DNA from: an uncultured Porphyromonas sp.
Lineage (GTDB): Bacteria > Bacteroidota > Bacteroidia > Bacteroidales > Porphyromonadaceae
DNA length: 7,170 nucleotides
Direction of reading: 5' to 3'
NCBI GenBank assembly: GCA_900554935.1
Contig: USJF01000064.1
Span: 1 to 7,170, forward strand
Under the pieces are notes generated by a model. It saw nothing but the letters and a program-made list of their open reading frames with translations, searched no databases and was not told where the DNA came from. Positions within the stretch are counted from its first letter, which is position 1. Every line of letters begins with the position of its first letter. This document shows positions 1-7,086 of the stretch, in pieces. The position numbers were made by a program, and so were the translations under genes.

Positions 1-847
1 CCGTATCTTAAGTGTATCTATTCAGAAGCTAAAGGAGTCGCTCCGAGAGATGGCGCTACTGGTGGGTGAGCAACTACATGAGCGGTATCTCTACCAAAGG
101 AGTGCGCTGGCACGTCAATTTCCATTTATGATGGGCAATGATGTATGGAAGGGAGGCGGTGCCCTAAAGCCCAATGACAAGGTAGGCTCGGTACTTGATA
201 GCGGTACGCTGGGAATTGGATTTATTGGCGGTCACAATGCAATGTATGCGCTCTATGGGATGGGCCATGGTGAGAGCACTGCGGCGTGGGAGACTTTGAG
301 GGAGTGCCTAGTGGTGCTGAATGAGGTGGCTGGTGAGATGAAGGCGAAGTATCACCTCAATTACTCGGTACTGGCTACGCCTGCGGAGGGGCTCTCGGGT
401 CGATTTACTAAGCTTGATGTGAAGCGGTATGGTAAGATCCCGGGGGTGAATGATAGGGAGTACTATATCAATTCGTTTCATATCGATGTGAAGGAGGAGG
501 TGCGGATTGCGGATAAGATCAGGCTAGAGGCACCATTCCATGCTCTTACCCTTGGTGGTCACATTACTTATATAGAGCTAGATGGTGAGGCGAAGAAGAA
601 TATCCGTGCAATCGTGAAGATCGTGAAGCTGATGAAGGACAATCAGATCGGCTATGGCTCTATCAATCACCCGATAGATACTTGTAGGTCTTGCCACTAT
701 AAGGGGGTGATCTATGATCGTTGCCCTATCTGCAAGAGTGAGGATATCCAGCGTATGAGGCGGATCACGGGCTATCTTACTGGAGACTTGGCCTCGTGGA
801 ACTCTGCGAAGCGCGCTGAGGAGCGGGATCGTGTAAAGCATCACTAA
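1..847 (+). CDS. nrdD: Anaerobic (class III) ribonucleoside-triphosphate reductase, C-terminal part
   Basis: NrdD reduces ribonucleoside triphosphates to deoxyribonucleotides in the cytoplasm without oxygen, using a glycyl radical installed by NrdG. The frame is open from base 2 to the TAA at 845-847, giving 281 visible residues; the internal ATG at 50 is not the start, because the reading frame runs off the left edge. The family is usually over 700 residues, so the N-terminal ATP-cone and most of the barrel are missing. Visible hallmarks are the core stretch GTLGIGFIGGHNAM, then FHALTLGGH, then four zinc-binding cysteines as CRSC (codons 683 and 692) and CPIC (codons 722 and 731). The glycyl-radical motif RRITGY follows, with the radical glycine at codon 770-772, 24 residues from the C-terminus. 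The end of the protein is therefore intact. It is the first visible gene of a + strand cluster ending in nrdG, its activase. The promoter is outside the window. Confidence 0.97.
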   Translation, partial: RILSVSIQKLKESLREMALLVGEQLHERYLYQRSALARQFPFMMGNDVWKGGGALKPNDKVGSVLDSGTLGIGFIGGHNAMYALYGMGHGESTAAWETLRECLVVLNEVAGEMKAKYHLNYSVLATPAEGLSGRFTKLDVKRYGKIPGVNDREYYINSFHIDVKEEVRIADKIRLEAPFHALTLGGHITYIELDGEAKKNIRAIVKIVKLMKDNQIGYGSINHPIDTCRSCHYKGVIYDRCPICKSEDIQRMRRITGYLTGDLASWNSAKRAEERDRVKHH

Positions 848-859
848 TCAATAAAGGTC

Positions 860-2533
860 ATGGAAGTACTAAAGCAGCTACTCTTGGGTGGTGATATTGC
901 TTCCTCAATGTTTGTACTTGCTCTGGTGGTGACGGTGGGCACCGCCTTGAGCAAGGTAAAGGTGCGAGGCTTTTCTCTTGGGGTGACTTGGGTGCTCTTT
1001 GTGGGTATCCTGATGGGGCACTTGGGTCTCTCCTTGGATCCTGATGTGCTCTCTTTTGTGAAGGAGAGTGGCATGATCCTCTTTATCTTTGGTATTGGGA
1101 TGATCGTGGGACCAGGTTTCTTTGCCAATTTTAAGCAGGGGGGTGTATCGCTCAATTTACTCTCTATAGCTTCGGTCTTTCTCTCTTTGGTGGTGACTTA
1201 CCTTATCTATCGTTTTTCGAGCGAAGGTATAGCTACTTTAATGGGTATCCTAGGGGGAGCTGTGACTAATACGCCTTCGCTAGCTTCGGCACAGGAGACG
1301 GCACGAGCTTTATCGGGGAGTACGCCACCAGATATTGGCATAGGCTATGCACTTGGATATCCTGTGGCTATCATCGGTATGGTGGTGACTCTTACAGTGA
1401 TTAAGTGGATCCTTAGGGTGGATGTGGCGCGTGAAGAGCGTGAGCTGGCGGAGCGCGAGCGGGCAAAGAAGCGTGACGCTCTAGTCTACTCTCTCGAGGT
1501 GACTAATCCGGCTCTCTTTGGTATGGATATCTATCATGTAAAGATGCTACTGGAGAAGTATGAGGTGGTTATCTCGCGTATCTTACACGAGGCGTCTGGG
1601 GAGGTGGAGATGGCTAGCTCAAATTCGAAGATCTATGAGGGCGATAAGCTATTGGTGATATCGGAGCAGGATGAGGTGGAGACGATCGCTGCTTTCGTGG
1701 GACGTAGGCTGGAGATGAGTGATGCCACTTGGTTTAAGCTGGATAATACTCTGGTGTCTCACCGGGTATTGGTGACGCGCTCCAATATTACTGGCAAGAG
1801 CATTGAGCAACTGAAGTTTAGGACGCTCTACAATGTCAATGTCTCTCGTCTCTACCGTGCGGGGGTCCATCTGATGGCTAAGCCGGATCTTCGACTGCAA
1901 ATGGGTGATACGGTGGTGATCGTTGGGCAAGAGGAGGATGTAAAGCATGTGGAGAAGATACTTGGCAACTCGGCTTCGACCTTGAGGCGACCCAATCTAC
2001 TGGTGCTTTTCTTGGCTCTGCTCTTGGGTGTGCTGGTAGGGAGCCTGGAGATATCTCTATCGGGTATGAGTATGCCTATTAAGCTTGGCTTTTCGGGTGG
2101 TACGCTGATAGTGGCTATCTTGCTGAGTAACTTTGGGACGAAGTTTAGGCTCAATACGCACAATACGGAGAGCGCCAATATGATGATTAGGGAGCTTGGA
2201 ATTACACTCTTCTTGGCTTGTGTGGGGCTGAGTGTGGGGGGTAGTTTTATGGAGAAGTTAGTCGGCGGTGGCTATGTATGGATGGGCTATGCAGCGCTGA
2301 TGATGATGATCCCGCTTTGGATTACGCTCTTAATGGGGCGCTTCTGGCTTAAGCTGGATTACTTTACGCTACTAGGGTATGTGGCGGGTAATATGACTTT
2401 TGCCCCTGCTATCTCATTGACCCCTGATGCAACTAAAAACAATATCCCTTCGGTGGTCTATGCTACTGTCTATCCTGTGACGCTCTTTTTGCGGGTGATG
2501 GCGGCACAATGGATGATTTTGCTGCTCGCATAA
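860..2533 (+). CDS. AspT/YidE-like putative transporter (aspartate:alanine exchanger family) with two RCK_C domains
   Basis: This is a complete 557-residue inner membrane protein with the full architecture of the aspartate:alanine exchanger family (AspT, YidE, YbjL). It has a first multi-helix Asp-Al_Ex domain at about residues 12-186, two cytoplasmic RCK_C (TrkA_C) domains at about 205-288 and 296-370, and a second membrane domain at about 378-557. The two halves carry matching pore-type motifs, GGAVTNTPSLASAQ at 131-144 and AGNMTFAPAISL at 509-520; GIGMIVGPGFF at 78-88 is also family-like. A charged Arg/Glu-rich helix (189-205) links the first membrane domain to the RCK_C pair. AspT itself exchanges aspartate for alanine, but most members, probably including this one, have no proven substrate; the RCK_C domains suggest ligand gating. 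The ATG lies 12 bp after nrdD, with a purine-rich AAAGG only a few bases ahead, and the gene ends 6 bp before nrdG, so co-transcription with both is likely. Confidence 0.92.
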   Translation: MEVLKQLLLGGDIASSMFVLALVVTVGTALSKVKVRGFSLGVTWVLFVGILMGHLGLSLDPDVLSFVKESGMILFIFGIGMIVGPGFFANFKQGGVSLNLLSIASVFLSLVVTYLIYRFSSEGIATLMGILGGAVTNTPSLASAQETARALSGSTPPDIGIGYALGYPVAIIGMVVTLTVIKWILRVDVAREERELAERERAKKRDALVYSLEVTNPALFGMDIYHVKMLLEKYEVVISRILHEASGEVEMASSNSKIYEGDKLLVISEQDEVETIAAFVGRRLEMSDATWFKLDNTLVSHRVLVTRSNITGKSIEQLKFRTLYNVNVSRLYRAGVHLMAKPDLRLQMGDTVVIVGQEEDVKHVEKILGNSASTLRRPNLLVLFLALLLGVLVGSLEISLSGMSMPIKLGFSGGTLIVAILLSNFGTKFRLNTHNTESANMMIRELGITLFLACVGLSVGGSFMEKLVGGGYVWMGYAALMMMIPLWITLLMGRFWLKLDYFTLLGYVAGNMTFAPAISLTPDATKNNIPSVVYATVYPVTLFLRVMAAQWMILLLA

Positions 2534-2539
2534 ATTGAT

Positions 2540-3016
2540 ATGCTCTATCTGCTTACGGTGATTCCGGAGACGATCCTCGATGGGGATGGAATACGCTACA
2601 GTATCTACTTGGCTGGCTGTGGGCACGCTTGCCCTGGTTGTCACAACCCTCTCAGCTGGTCGCCACGGGCGGGGGAGCCACTTACGGAGGAGAAGATAAC
2701 TACTATAATAGGGGAGATTAAGGGTAACTCTCTGCTCGATGGGGTGACTTTTAGCGGGGGAGATCCATTTTACAACCCTACGGACTTTGGACCATTTCTG
2801 AAGCGGGTGCGTGAGGAGACGGGGCAAAACATCTGGTGCTACACTGGTTATCTCTATGAGAAACTGCTGGAGGACTCGGAGCGAGCACCACTACTGGAGT
2901 GGATTGATGTATTGGTGGATGGCCCTTTTGTGAAGCAATCGTATGATCCGACGCTCTCCTTTAGGGGGAGTAGTAACCAGCGGATTTTATACTTAAAAGC
3001 TGAGAGAGAGGTCTAG
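2540..3016 (+). CDS. nrdG: Anaerobic ribonucleotide reductase activating protein (radical SAM)
   Basis: NrdG uses a [4Fe-4S] cluster and S-adenosylmethionine to generate the glycyl radical on NrdD. The 158-residue length is normal for the short activases of this family. The cluster motif CX3CX2C is seen as CGHACPGC (Cys27, Cys31, Cys34). The SAM-binding SGGDPF is at 72-77, WCYTGY at 99-104, DVLVDGPF at 123-130 and FRGSSNQRI at 141-149, in the usual order. The ATG at 2540 follows the transporter stop by 6 bp, without a clear Shine-Dalgarno site, as is common in Bacteroidetes, and puts the cysteine motif at a normal distance from the N-terminus. Its last 24 bases overlap the 3' end of the DUF5686 gene on the opposite strand. 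Presence of nrdD in the same cluster makes the assignment firm. Confidence 0.96.
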   Translation: MLYLLTVIPETILDGDGIRYSIYLAGCGHACPGCHNPLSWSPRAGEPLTEEKITTIIGEIKGNSLLDGVTFSGGDPFYNPTDFGPFLKRVREETGQNIWCYTGYLYEKLLEDSERAPLLEWIDVLVDGPFVKQSYDPTLSFRGSSNQRILYLKAEREV

Positions 3017-4900
3017 CTTAACGCCCCAAGGCCCTTTGGAGTGGGGCTTGAGTGGGGAGAGACGTCGATAGAGGTCTATCCGAAGTACCTTGAATATATT
3101 CTCTAGTCCAAAGCCGACCTCGGCGTAGACTTGATCTCGCATCTCGGTGGTGTGAACGGGCAGGACGAAGAGCTCTTTGCCTGTGGATTGCCGGTTTTTG
3201 ACAGAGAGGTTGCCGTAAAGGATGTTGGCGGTTAGTACGCCACGAAGCCCCAGTTTATTGACCAATGGAATGCGGTCAAAGACTACACCTCGCATATGGT
3301 ACTCCAGGAAGGTGGTTAGCCACTCATCTGCTACAAACTCCAGTGGGTTGAGCAATTGGAAGGTATTACGAGTGTGCATTAGCCCAGTATTGGTAGGCGG
3401 TGTATAGAGTACGGGGAAGGGCACTGAGCTCCATAGTTTGCCGAGAGTGACTTGGTAGTCTAACCTGCCGAAGATACCCATCCAGAGCCTTTGCTCTGCT
3501 ATCAGCTCCGTTCGCTGGCGATTGAAGTCGCCTCCCAGCCTTCTATCGGCCCATTCGTGTCGTAGCTTTATGACCGGTACTTCGCGATATATTCTGGCGT
3601 AGGGTTGGTGTCTTTGCATGGAGCCATCAAAGATGCGCTCGCCTATGGCCCACCTTAGTTCTATCCCTGAGGAGACATCGGTAATCTTGGGTAACTTCTG
3701 TAGCGTGTGGTCGTGATTCACTCGTACAAATTGGAGGGGACCGCTGGCTATGTCTTCTCTGTAATTGGCGTAGAGCCGAAGAGAGAGGATGGCATTGAAG
3801 TCTTTGAGGTATTCTACCGCTATAAGATTGCGATAAGAGGCGGTGGTAAGATAGGAGACTCCTACATCGTAGAGGATATTATCTCGGTCGTTATTTTGGA
3901 GCTCTAGTCCTGGAATATAGAGGTCGTGCTGGTATCTGAGCGATACTTCGTGCTGGGGAAACTCCTCTCTGAAGTAGCGCTTGGGCTTAAATGAGTAGGC
4001 GTAGCCAATACCGTACTTGGGCTTACGATCCTTAAATCCGTAGGCGAGGTAGCCATTGAAGAAGTGGTGGTGGGAGAAGTAGCCGGTCGTCCGACCTCCT
4101 AGCTTGATGCGGAGCCCTTCTGTGGGGTTGATATTGACCATCTCACTCACAGGACCAATATCCCATCGACTTCCCCCATACACTTTATTGGTATCCCACT
4201 TGGTGCGGATGTAGTCGATGCTCGCCATATCTACTAGCTCTAGCACCACTCGTTGCCATCCTAGTTGCTTGAATTGCTCCATGAACCGACGAAGTCCATC
4301 GCTTGTGGTGAGTAGATTTCGGGAGATATCGGAGGCGATAATTGGATTGGATAATGCTCTTTCTTGCCAGTCATTGAAGTGCTGTTTTAGGGAGATAATT
4401 TCTGCATCTGGCGGTTGCTCAGTGTATTCACGGTAGTACCTTGATTGTTCCACGTACAGCGAAAGAAGATTGATAAATAGCTTGAGGTTTCCTGCCAGCT
4501 TCTCCTCTTTCAGTTGCCAACCTACTGATGATACTCTTCCATATTGTTGTTGTAGCCTAAGGTCATCCACGAAGTTGATATTGGTCTGCTTCGGGAAGAT
4601 AAGATAGGCATTGAGGAGTCGTGGTCCATGGTCCTCTACGATCAATAGCCGACCAGAGAAGGAGGGAGCATGAGGCTGTCGGGGGATAAAATCGACCACT
4701 TGAGCTACGTATCCTGCCGAGATGATGGTATCGGTGAGGTAGTATCGGTAGCTACTCCTTGCTTGTTCTGATAGTGGTGCTGGCAACTTAGTATCGAGTA
4801 TCTTTACATATTTCTCGAAGAGGTCTACCTTGGATAATAGCTCCTCTAGGCGTACCCCTGTGAACCATCGCTGAGATTCTTGTCCAGGCCATTGTGCCGA
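2993..4900 (-). pseudogene. C-terminal piece of the split DUF5686 protein (linker and outer membrane beta-barrel)
   Basis: This frame is open below the in-frame TAG at 4901-4903 but has no convincing start; a TTG at 4784-4786 lacks a ribosome site and would cut into conserved sequence. Numbered in the joined 777-residue protein, conserved blocks are YRYYLTDTI (193-201), an FSGRLLIV strand, TNINFVDDLRL (248-258), then EGLRIKLGGRTTGY (403-416) and GYLAYGFKDRKPKYG (425-439). After that come alternating aromatic/polar strands typical of a barrel. The final residues are LDLSLSF, and a terminal Phe is the usual outer membrane assembly signal, so the 3' end is intact. The base composition of this piece differs from the N-terminal piece: the + strand is G-rich here and C-rich there. 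The end overlaps nrdG by 24 bp. Confidence 0.75.
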
Positions 4901-5325
4901 CTATATAATATGGCTTCATTTACTTGCCGAGTCTTATGATTATAGCCCTTGAGATATACCTTTTGGTACTCCGAAAGGGGAAGTACCGAATTACCATCTA
5001 TCTGCGAATGAACTAGGTAACGATCAAAGAACGGCACCACCTTGCGCAGTGCCCCTCTCCACTTATCTATCCGGCCAAGAGCTAGGATCAATTGCTCCGA
5101 TTGCTGAAAACTGTAATCCATCTGCCGAGCTACCCTATCTGCTCGCTCCCTTGCAGCAGTCCGTTCGATCAGAGCTACCGCATCATTCTCCTCCTCATAC
5201 TTGGCATGGTTACCTAGTACTAGTAGCTCTGGCATCATCACAGGGGCCAGATCCTGTGCTTCTACGATATGTGTAGAGAGTAGTGAAAAGAGTAGAAGTA
5301 AGTAATAGAGCCCCCTACGCATCAT
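4846..5325 (-). CDS. N-terminal piece of the split DUF5686 protein (signal peptide and first conserved segment)
   Basis: As read, this frame gives a 159-residue protein. Residues 1-23 form a clear Sec signal peptide: MMRR, a leucine-rich core, then cleavage likely after VEA before QD, so the product is exported. Residues 43-53 (Y..ENDAVALI), the DYSF segment near 70-73, LPLSE at 115-119 and SRHNGLD at 142-148 follow the conserved order of the DUF5686 N-terminal segment as I recall it. Only about 18 residues separate the signal peptide from Y43, so the carboxypeptidase-regulatory-like domain found in many family members is absent. The start is ATG-ATG. A strong AGGAGG on the coding strand at 5334-5329 lies 3 bases before the first ATG and 6 before the second, so the second Met may be the real start. 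The last three residues (GYA, 4857-4849) are out of family register and lie past the frameshift. Confidence 0.7.
   Translation of the reverse strand: MMRRGLYYLLLLFSLLSTHIVEAQDLAPVMMPELLVLGNHAKYEEENDAVALIERTAARERADRVARQMDYSFQQSEQLILALGRIDKWRGALRKVVPFFDRYLVHSQIDGNSVLPLSEYQKVYLKGYNHKTRQVNEAILYSRHNGLDKNLSDGSQGYA
4855..4858 (-). other. Frameshift point: GGGG run in the DUF5686 coding strand
   Basis: The coding strand reads TCA CAG GGG TAC GCC TAG in the first frame. A fifth G, or a one-base backward slip of the GGG codon onto the last G of CAG (still a perfect GGG match), gives CAG GGG GTA CGC CTA GAG, which is the family-like frame. Both frames are open around here (the second frame has its stop at 4901-4903, the first at 4846-4848), so the shift must lie between about 4900 and 4848. 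This run is the simplest site, but an event elsewhere in that interval cannot be excluded. Confidence 0.6.
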
Positions 5326-5328
5326 CTC

Positions 5329-5334
5329 CCTCCT
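5329..5334 (-). promoter_or_regulatory. Shine-Dalgarno-like AGGAGG before the DUF5686 gene
   Basis: The 11-base gap between the cdaA stop and the DUF5686 start reads AGAGGAGGGAG on the coding strand. It contains a consensus AGGAGG 3 bases before the first ATG and 6 before the second. It is stronger than the sites before the other genes here and supports translation from the Met-Met start, favouring the second Met on spacing. Confidence 0.5.
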
Positions 5335-5336
5335 CT

Positions 5337-6155
5337 CTATACAGCGTGAGCGGTGACGAGCGTTCCTATTTTAGAGAGATCAGTAAAGTCGCTACTAATG
5401 AATTGTTGCAACTGGTCGAGCGTCACATCGGCTATCATCTCCCCTTTGTGAGCAATTGATATCTCCCCACGCTCCTCACTGATGATGATCACCTTGGCAT
5501 CTGTTGCCTGCGACATTCCTAACCCAGAGCGGTGCCGTAGTCCCATTTCCTTTGGCAGCTCTTGCCCCTGCGCTACCGGCAGAATACAAGCTGCCGCTAC
5601 GATAGTATAGTCGCGAATAATCATCGCCCCATCGTGGAGCGGTGCATTTTTGAAAAAGATATTCTCTATCAATCGTGAATTGACCTGTGCATTGATAATC
5701 TCCCCCGTATGGATATACTGCTCCAGACTAGTGCTCTCTTCAATCACAATCAGCGCCCCTGTCTTTTTCCTCGCCATATTGGCACAGGCAAAGGATATCA
5801 TTCCGATAAAGCTCTGTTCCCGGCTCACCTCCACATTCTTTTCGGGATTAAAGAGACGGCGGATAAATCGCCACCTCTGCGTGCTACCCAATAGAGTGAG
5901 GAAACCCTTTATCTCATCTTGGAAAATGATCACAATAACCACAATCCCGACACTAAAGAGGGCATCCAAGATACCGCCCAGCACTCTCATGCGGAGGATC
6001 TGAGAAGTGACTATCCAAATAAGGATAAGCGAAATGATACCCCCAAAGATAGTGGCACTGCCACTCTTTCGAAGCACATCGTAGACGTAGTAGAGCAAGA
6101 GCCCTACTAGCAGGATATCCATAAAGTCCTTAAAGGAAAATGACAACCACTCCAT
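5337..6155 (-). CDS. cdaA: Membrane-bound diadenylate cyclase CdaA (c-di-AMP synthase)
   Basis: CdaA condenses two ATP into cyclic di-AMP, a second messenger tied to osmolyte and potassium balance and cell-wall integrity. The 272-residue length matches the family. Three N-terminal membrane helices lie at about residues 10-28, 35-53 and 58-78, followed by a DisA_N (DAC) catalytic domain from about 100 to 260. Catalytic signatures are complete: GALIVIEE at 133-140, LHDGAMII with the DGA at 175-177, GLRHRSG with RHR at 207-209, and the SEERG segment at 226-230 that supplies an acidic active-site residue. The ATG at 6155 has GGAG almost adjacent. The gene follows folP by 11 bp and precedes the DUF5686 gene by 11 bp. 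No cdaR or glmM follows, unlike the Firmicutes cdaA-cdaR-glmM operon; pairing with folP is the usual Bacteroidetes arrangement. Confidence 0.95.
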   Translation of the reverse strand: MEWLSFSFKDFMDILLVGLLLYYVYDVLRKSGSATIFGGIISLILIWIVTSQILRMRVLGGILDALFSVGIVVIVIIFQDEIKGFLTLLGSTQRWRFIRRLFNPEKNVEVSREQSFIGMISFACANMARKKTGALIVIEESTSLEQYIHTGEIINAQVNSRLIENIFFKNAPLHDGAMIIRDYTIVAAACILPVAQGQELPKEMGLRHRSGLGMSQATDAKVIIISEERGEISIAHKGEMIADVTLDQLQQFISSDFTDLSKIGTLVTAHAV

Positions 6156-6166
6156 ACTCCAATTAC

Positions 6167-7021
6167 TTAGCTCTGTCGCTTAATCTCTTGTACCATCTTC
6201 ATCGCCTCCCATGCCTCCTTCACATCGTGGACGCGAATAAAGTGCGCTCCATGCAGTAGGGCGTAGGTATTCAGTACAGTAGTGCCATTGAGTGCATCTG
6301 CAGGGGTAGTGCCAAAAAAGCGGTAGATCATACTTTTGCGACTAATACCTACATAGAGAGGATAGTCCAGTGCCCTAAACTTATCGAGGTCACTCATCAA
6401 TTCATAATTTTGCTCCGTAGTTTTACTAAACCCGAAGCCAGGGTCGAGGATGATATGCTCCTTCCTTAGCCCCAGTTCCCTAAGCCTCTGAATCGTCACC
6501 AGTAGCTCCTCAATCACCCCATCGGCTACACGACCCTTGTACTCACAGAGGCTCTGCATCGTCTTAGGCGTGCCACGCATATGCATCAATACATAAGGCA
6601 CCTGTAGCTCCGCCACAGTCTGCAACATAAGTGGGTCAATACGCCCTCCAGATACATCATTAATCACATCTGCACCCCCCTCTTCCACCGACTTACGTGC
6701 TACCGAAGCAGTAAAAGTATCGACACTCACAGGTAGCTCGGGGTACTCTTTCTTCAGAATGTCCAGTACCTCCTTCACCCTGCGCCACTCCTCCTCCTCA
6801 GAGACCTCTGCAGCATCATGGCGAGAGCTATATCCACCAACATCTATCATCTTGCCCCCCTGCTCCATAATCTCCTCAATGCGTCGGTGTATATTCCGTT
6901 CGCCTTCAATTCGGCTCCCAGCATAAAATGAATCGGGTGTATGATTGAGAATCCCTATGATCATAGGCTCCTCCGTAAGGTTATATGGTTGACCCTTAAA
7001 GGTCATCACAACGTCTGGCAT
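6167..7021 (-). CDS. folP: Dihydropteroate synthase
   Basis: FolP joins p-aminobenzoate to dihydropterin pyrophosphate in folate synthesis and is the target of sulfonamides. The 284-residue protein is full length and has the family motifs in order: MIIGILNHTPDSF (20-32), IDVGGYSSR (59-67), SVDTF (99-103), NDVSGG (121-126), MHMRGTP (146-152), DPGFGFSK (193-200), the substrate-binding GISRKS (225-230) and RVHDV (263-267). One oddity is that the loop after SSR reads HDAAEVS where the E. coli enzyme has PGAAEVS, so the position of E. coli Pro64 is His68 and Gly65 is Asp69. The ATG at 7021 has a purine-rich AAAGGAAAGAAG upstream on the coding strand; Met6 is a possible alternative start. It is the first gene of the - strand folP-cdaA-DUF5686 cluster, with a likely promoter just upstream. 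Confidence 0.96.
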   Translation of the reverse strand: MPDVVMTFKGQPYNLTEEPMIIGILNHTPDSFYAGSRIEGERNIHRRIEEIMEQGGKMIDVGGYSSRHDAAEVSEEEEWRRVKEVLDILKKEYPELPVSVDTFTASVARKSVEEGGADVINDVSGGRIDPLMLQTVAELQVPYVLMHMRGTPKTMQSLCEYKGRVADGVIEELLVTIQRLRELGLRKEHIILDPGFGFSKTTEQNYELMSDLDKFRALDYPLYVGISRKSMIYRFFGTTPADALNGTTVLNTYALLHGAHFIRVHDVKEAWEAMKMVQEIKRQS

Positions 7022-7055
7022 AGTTTTGCTTCTTTCCTTTGATTAATATCTTCTA

Positions 7056-7086
7056 CAAAAGTAAATAAAACTAACTACTCCACCAA
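7056..7086 (-). promoter_or_regulatory. Candidate Bacteroidetes-type promoter for folP-cdaA-DUF5686
   Basis: On the - strand, TACTTTTG (7063-7056) matches the Bacteroidetes -7 box TAnnTTTG exactly. A TTG (7086-7084, in CTTG) sits 20 bases upstream, as expected for the -33 box of the primary sigma factor. Transcription would begin near 7048-7050, leaving a leader of roughly 27 bases before the folP ATG. The surrounding 7022-7080 is A/T-rich, unlike the sequence beyond it. Confidence 0.6.

Larger units (their letters stand above)
2993..5325 (-). pseudogene. DUF5686 family outer membrane protein gene, split by a -1 frameshift
   Basis: Two reading frames on the - strand form one gene. From the ATG at 5325 the first frame runs to a TAG at 4846-4848; the second is open from 4900 to the TAA at 2993-2995. 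Family-like sequence passes from one to the other: ...NGLDKNLSDGSQ in the first frame continues as VRLEELLSKVDLFEKY in the second. One extra base at the coding-strand GGGG run (4855-4858), or a -1 slip on the GGG codon there, gives a 777-residue protein, close to full length for DUF5686 proteins. These are Bacteroidetes cell-envelope proteins with a signal peptide and a C-terminal beta-barrel; their function is not established. The gene is third after folP and cdaA, 11 bp behind cdaA. The split may be a real null mutation, a sequencing error in a short homopolymer, or recoding; the lack of any other damage favours a recent event or an error. Confidence 0.82.

Noticed and set aside
50..847. ATG at 50 as the start of a 265-residue protein
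   Set aside because: The frame is open to the left edge, and the sequence is the middle to end of NrdD, which is much longer.
3023..3047. Hairpin GCCCCA...TGGGGC just after the nrdG stop
   Set aside because: The stem is only 6 bp, no U tract follows on the + strand, and the bases code for the C-terminal KGPWG region of the DUF5686 protein. Not supported as a terminator.
2993..4786. Separate 597-residue protein starting at the TTG of 4784-4786
   Set aside because: The frame is open to 4900 with conserved DUF5686 sequence upstream of the TTG, there is no ribosome site, and no signal peptide would be present for a barrel protein. It is the C-terminal part of the split gene.
4860..4950. A dif/XerCD site near the skew flip (AT-rich stretch around 4895-4925)
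   Set aside because: Compared by eye with the E. coli dif arms, no convincing pair of XerC/XerD half-sites was found.
4801..5340. Two independent genes, a small secreted protein plus a separate barrel
   Set aside because: The order of conserved segments runs continuously from one frame into the other, and the small protein ends mid-motif, so one split gene explains both better.
5650..6003. Open frame on the + strand antisense to cdaA, and similar antisense frames in other genes
   Set aside because: They lie wholly inside well-supported genes, have no family-like motifs or ribosome sites, and look like shadows of the real coding frames.
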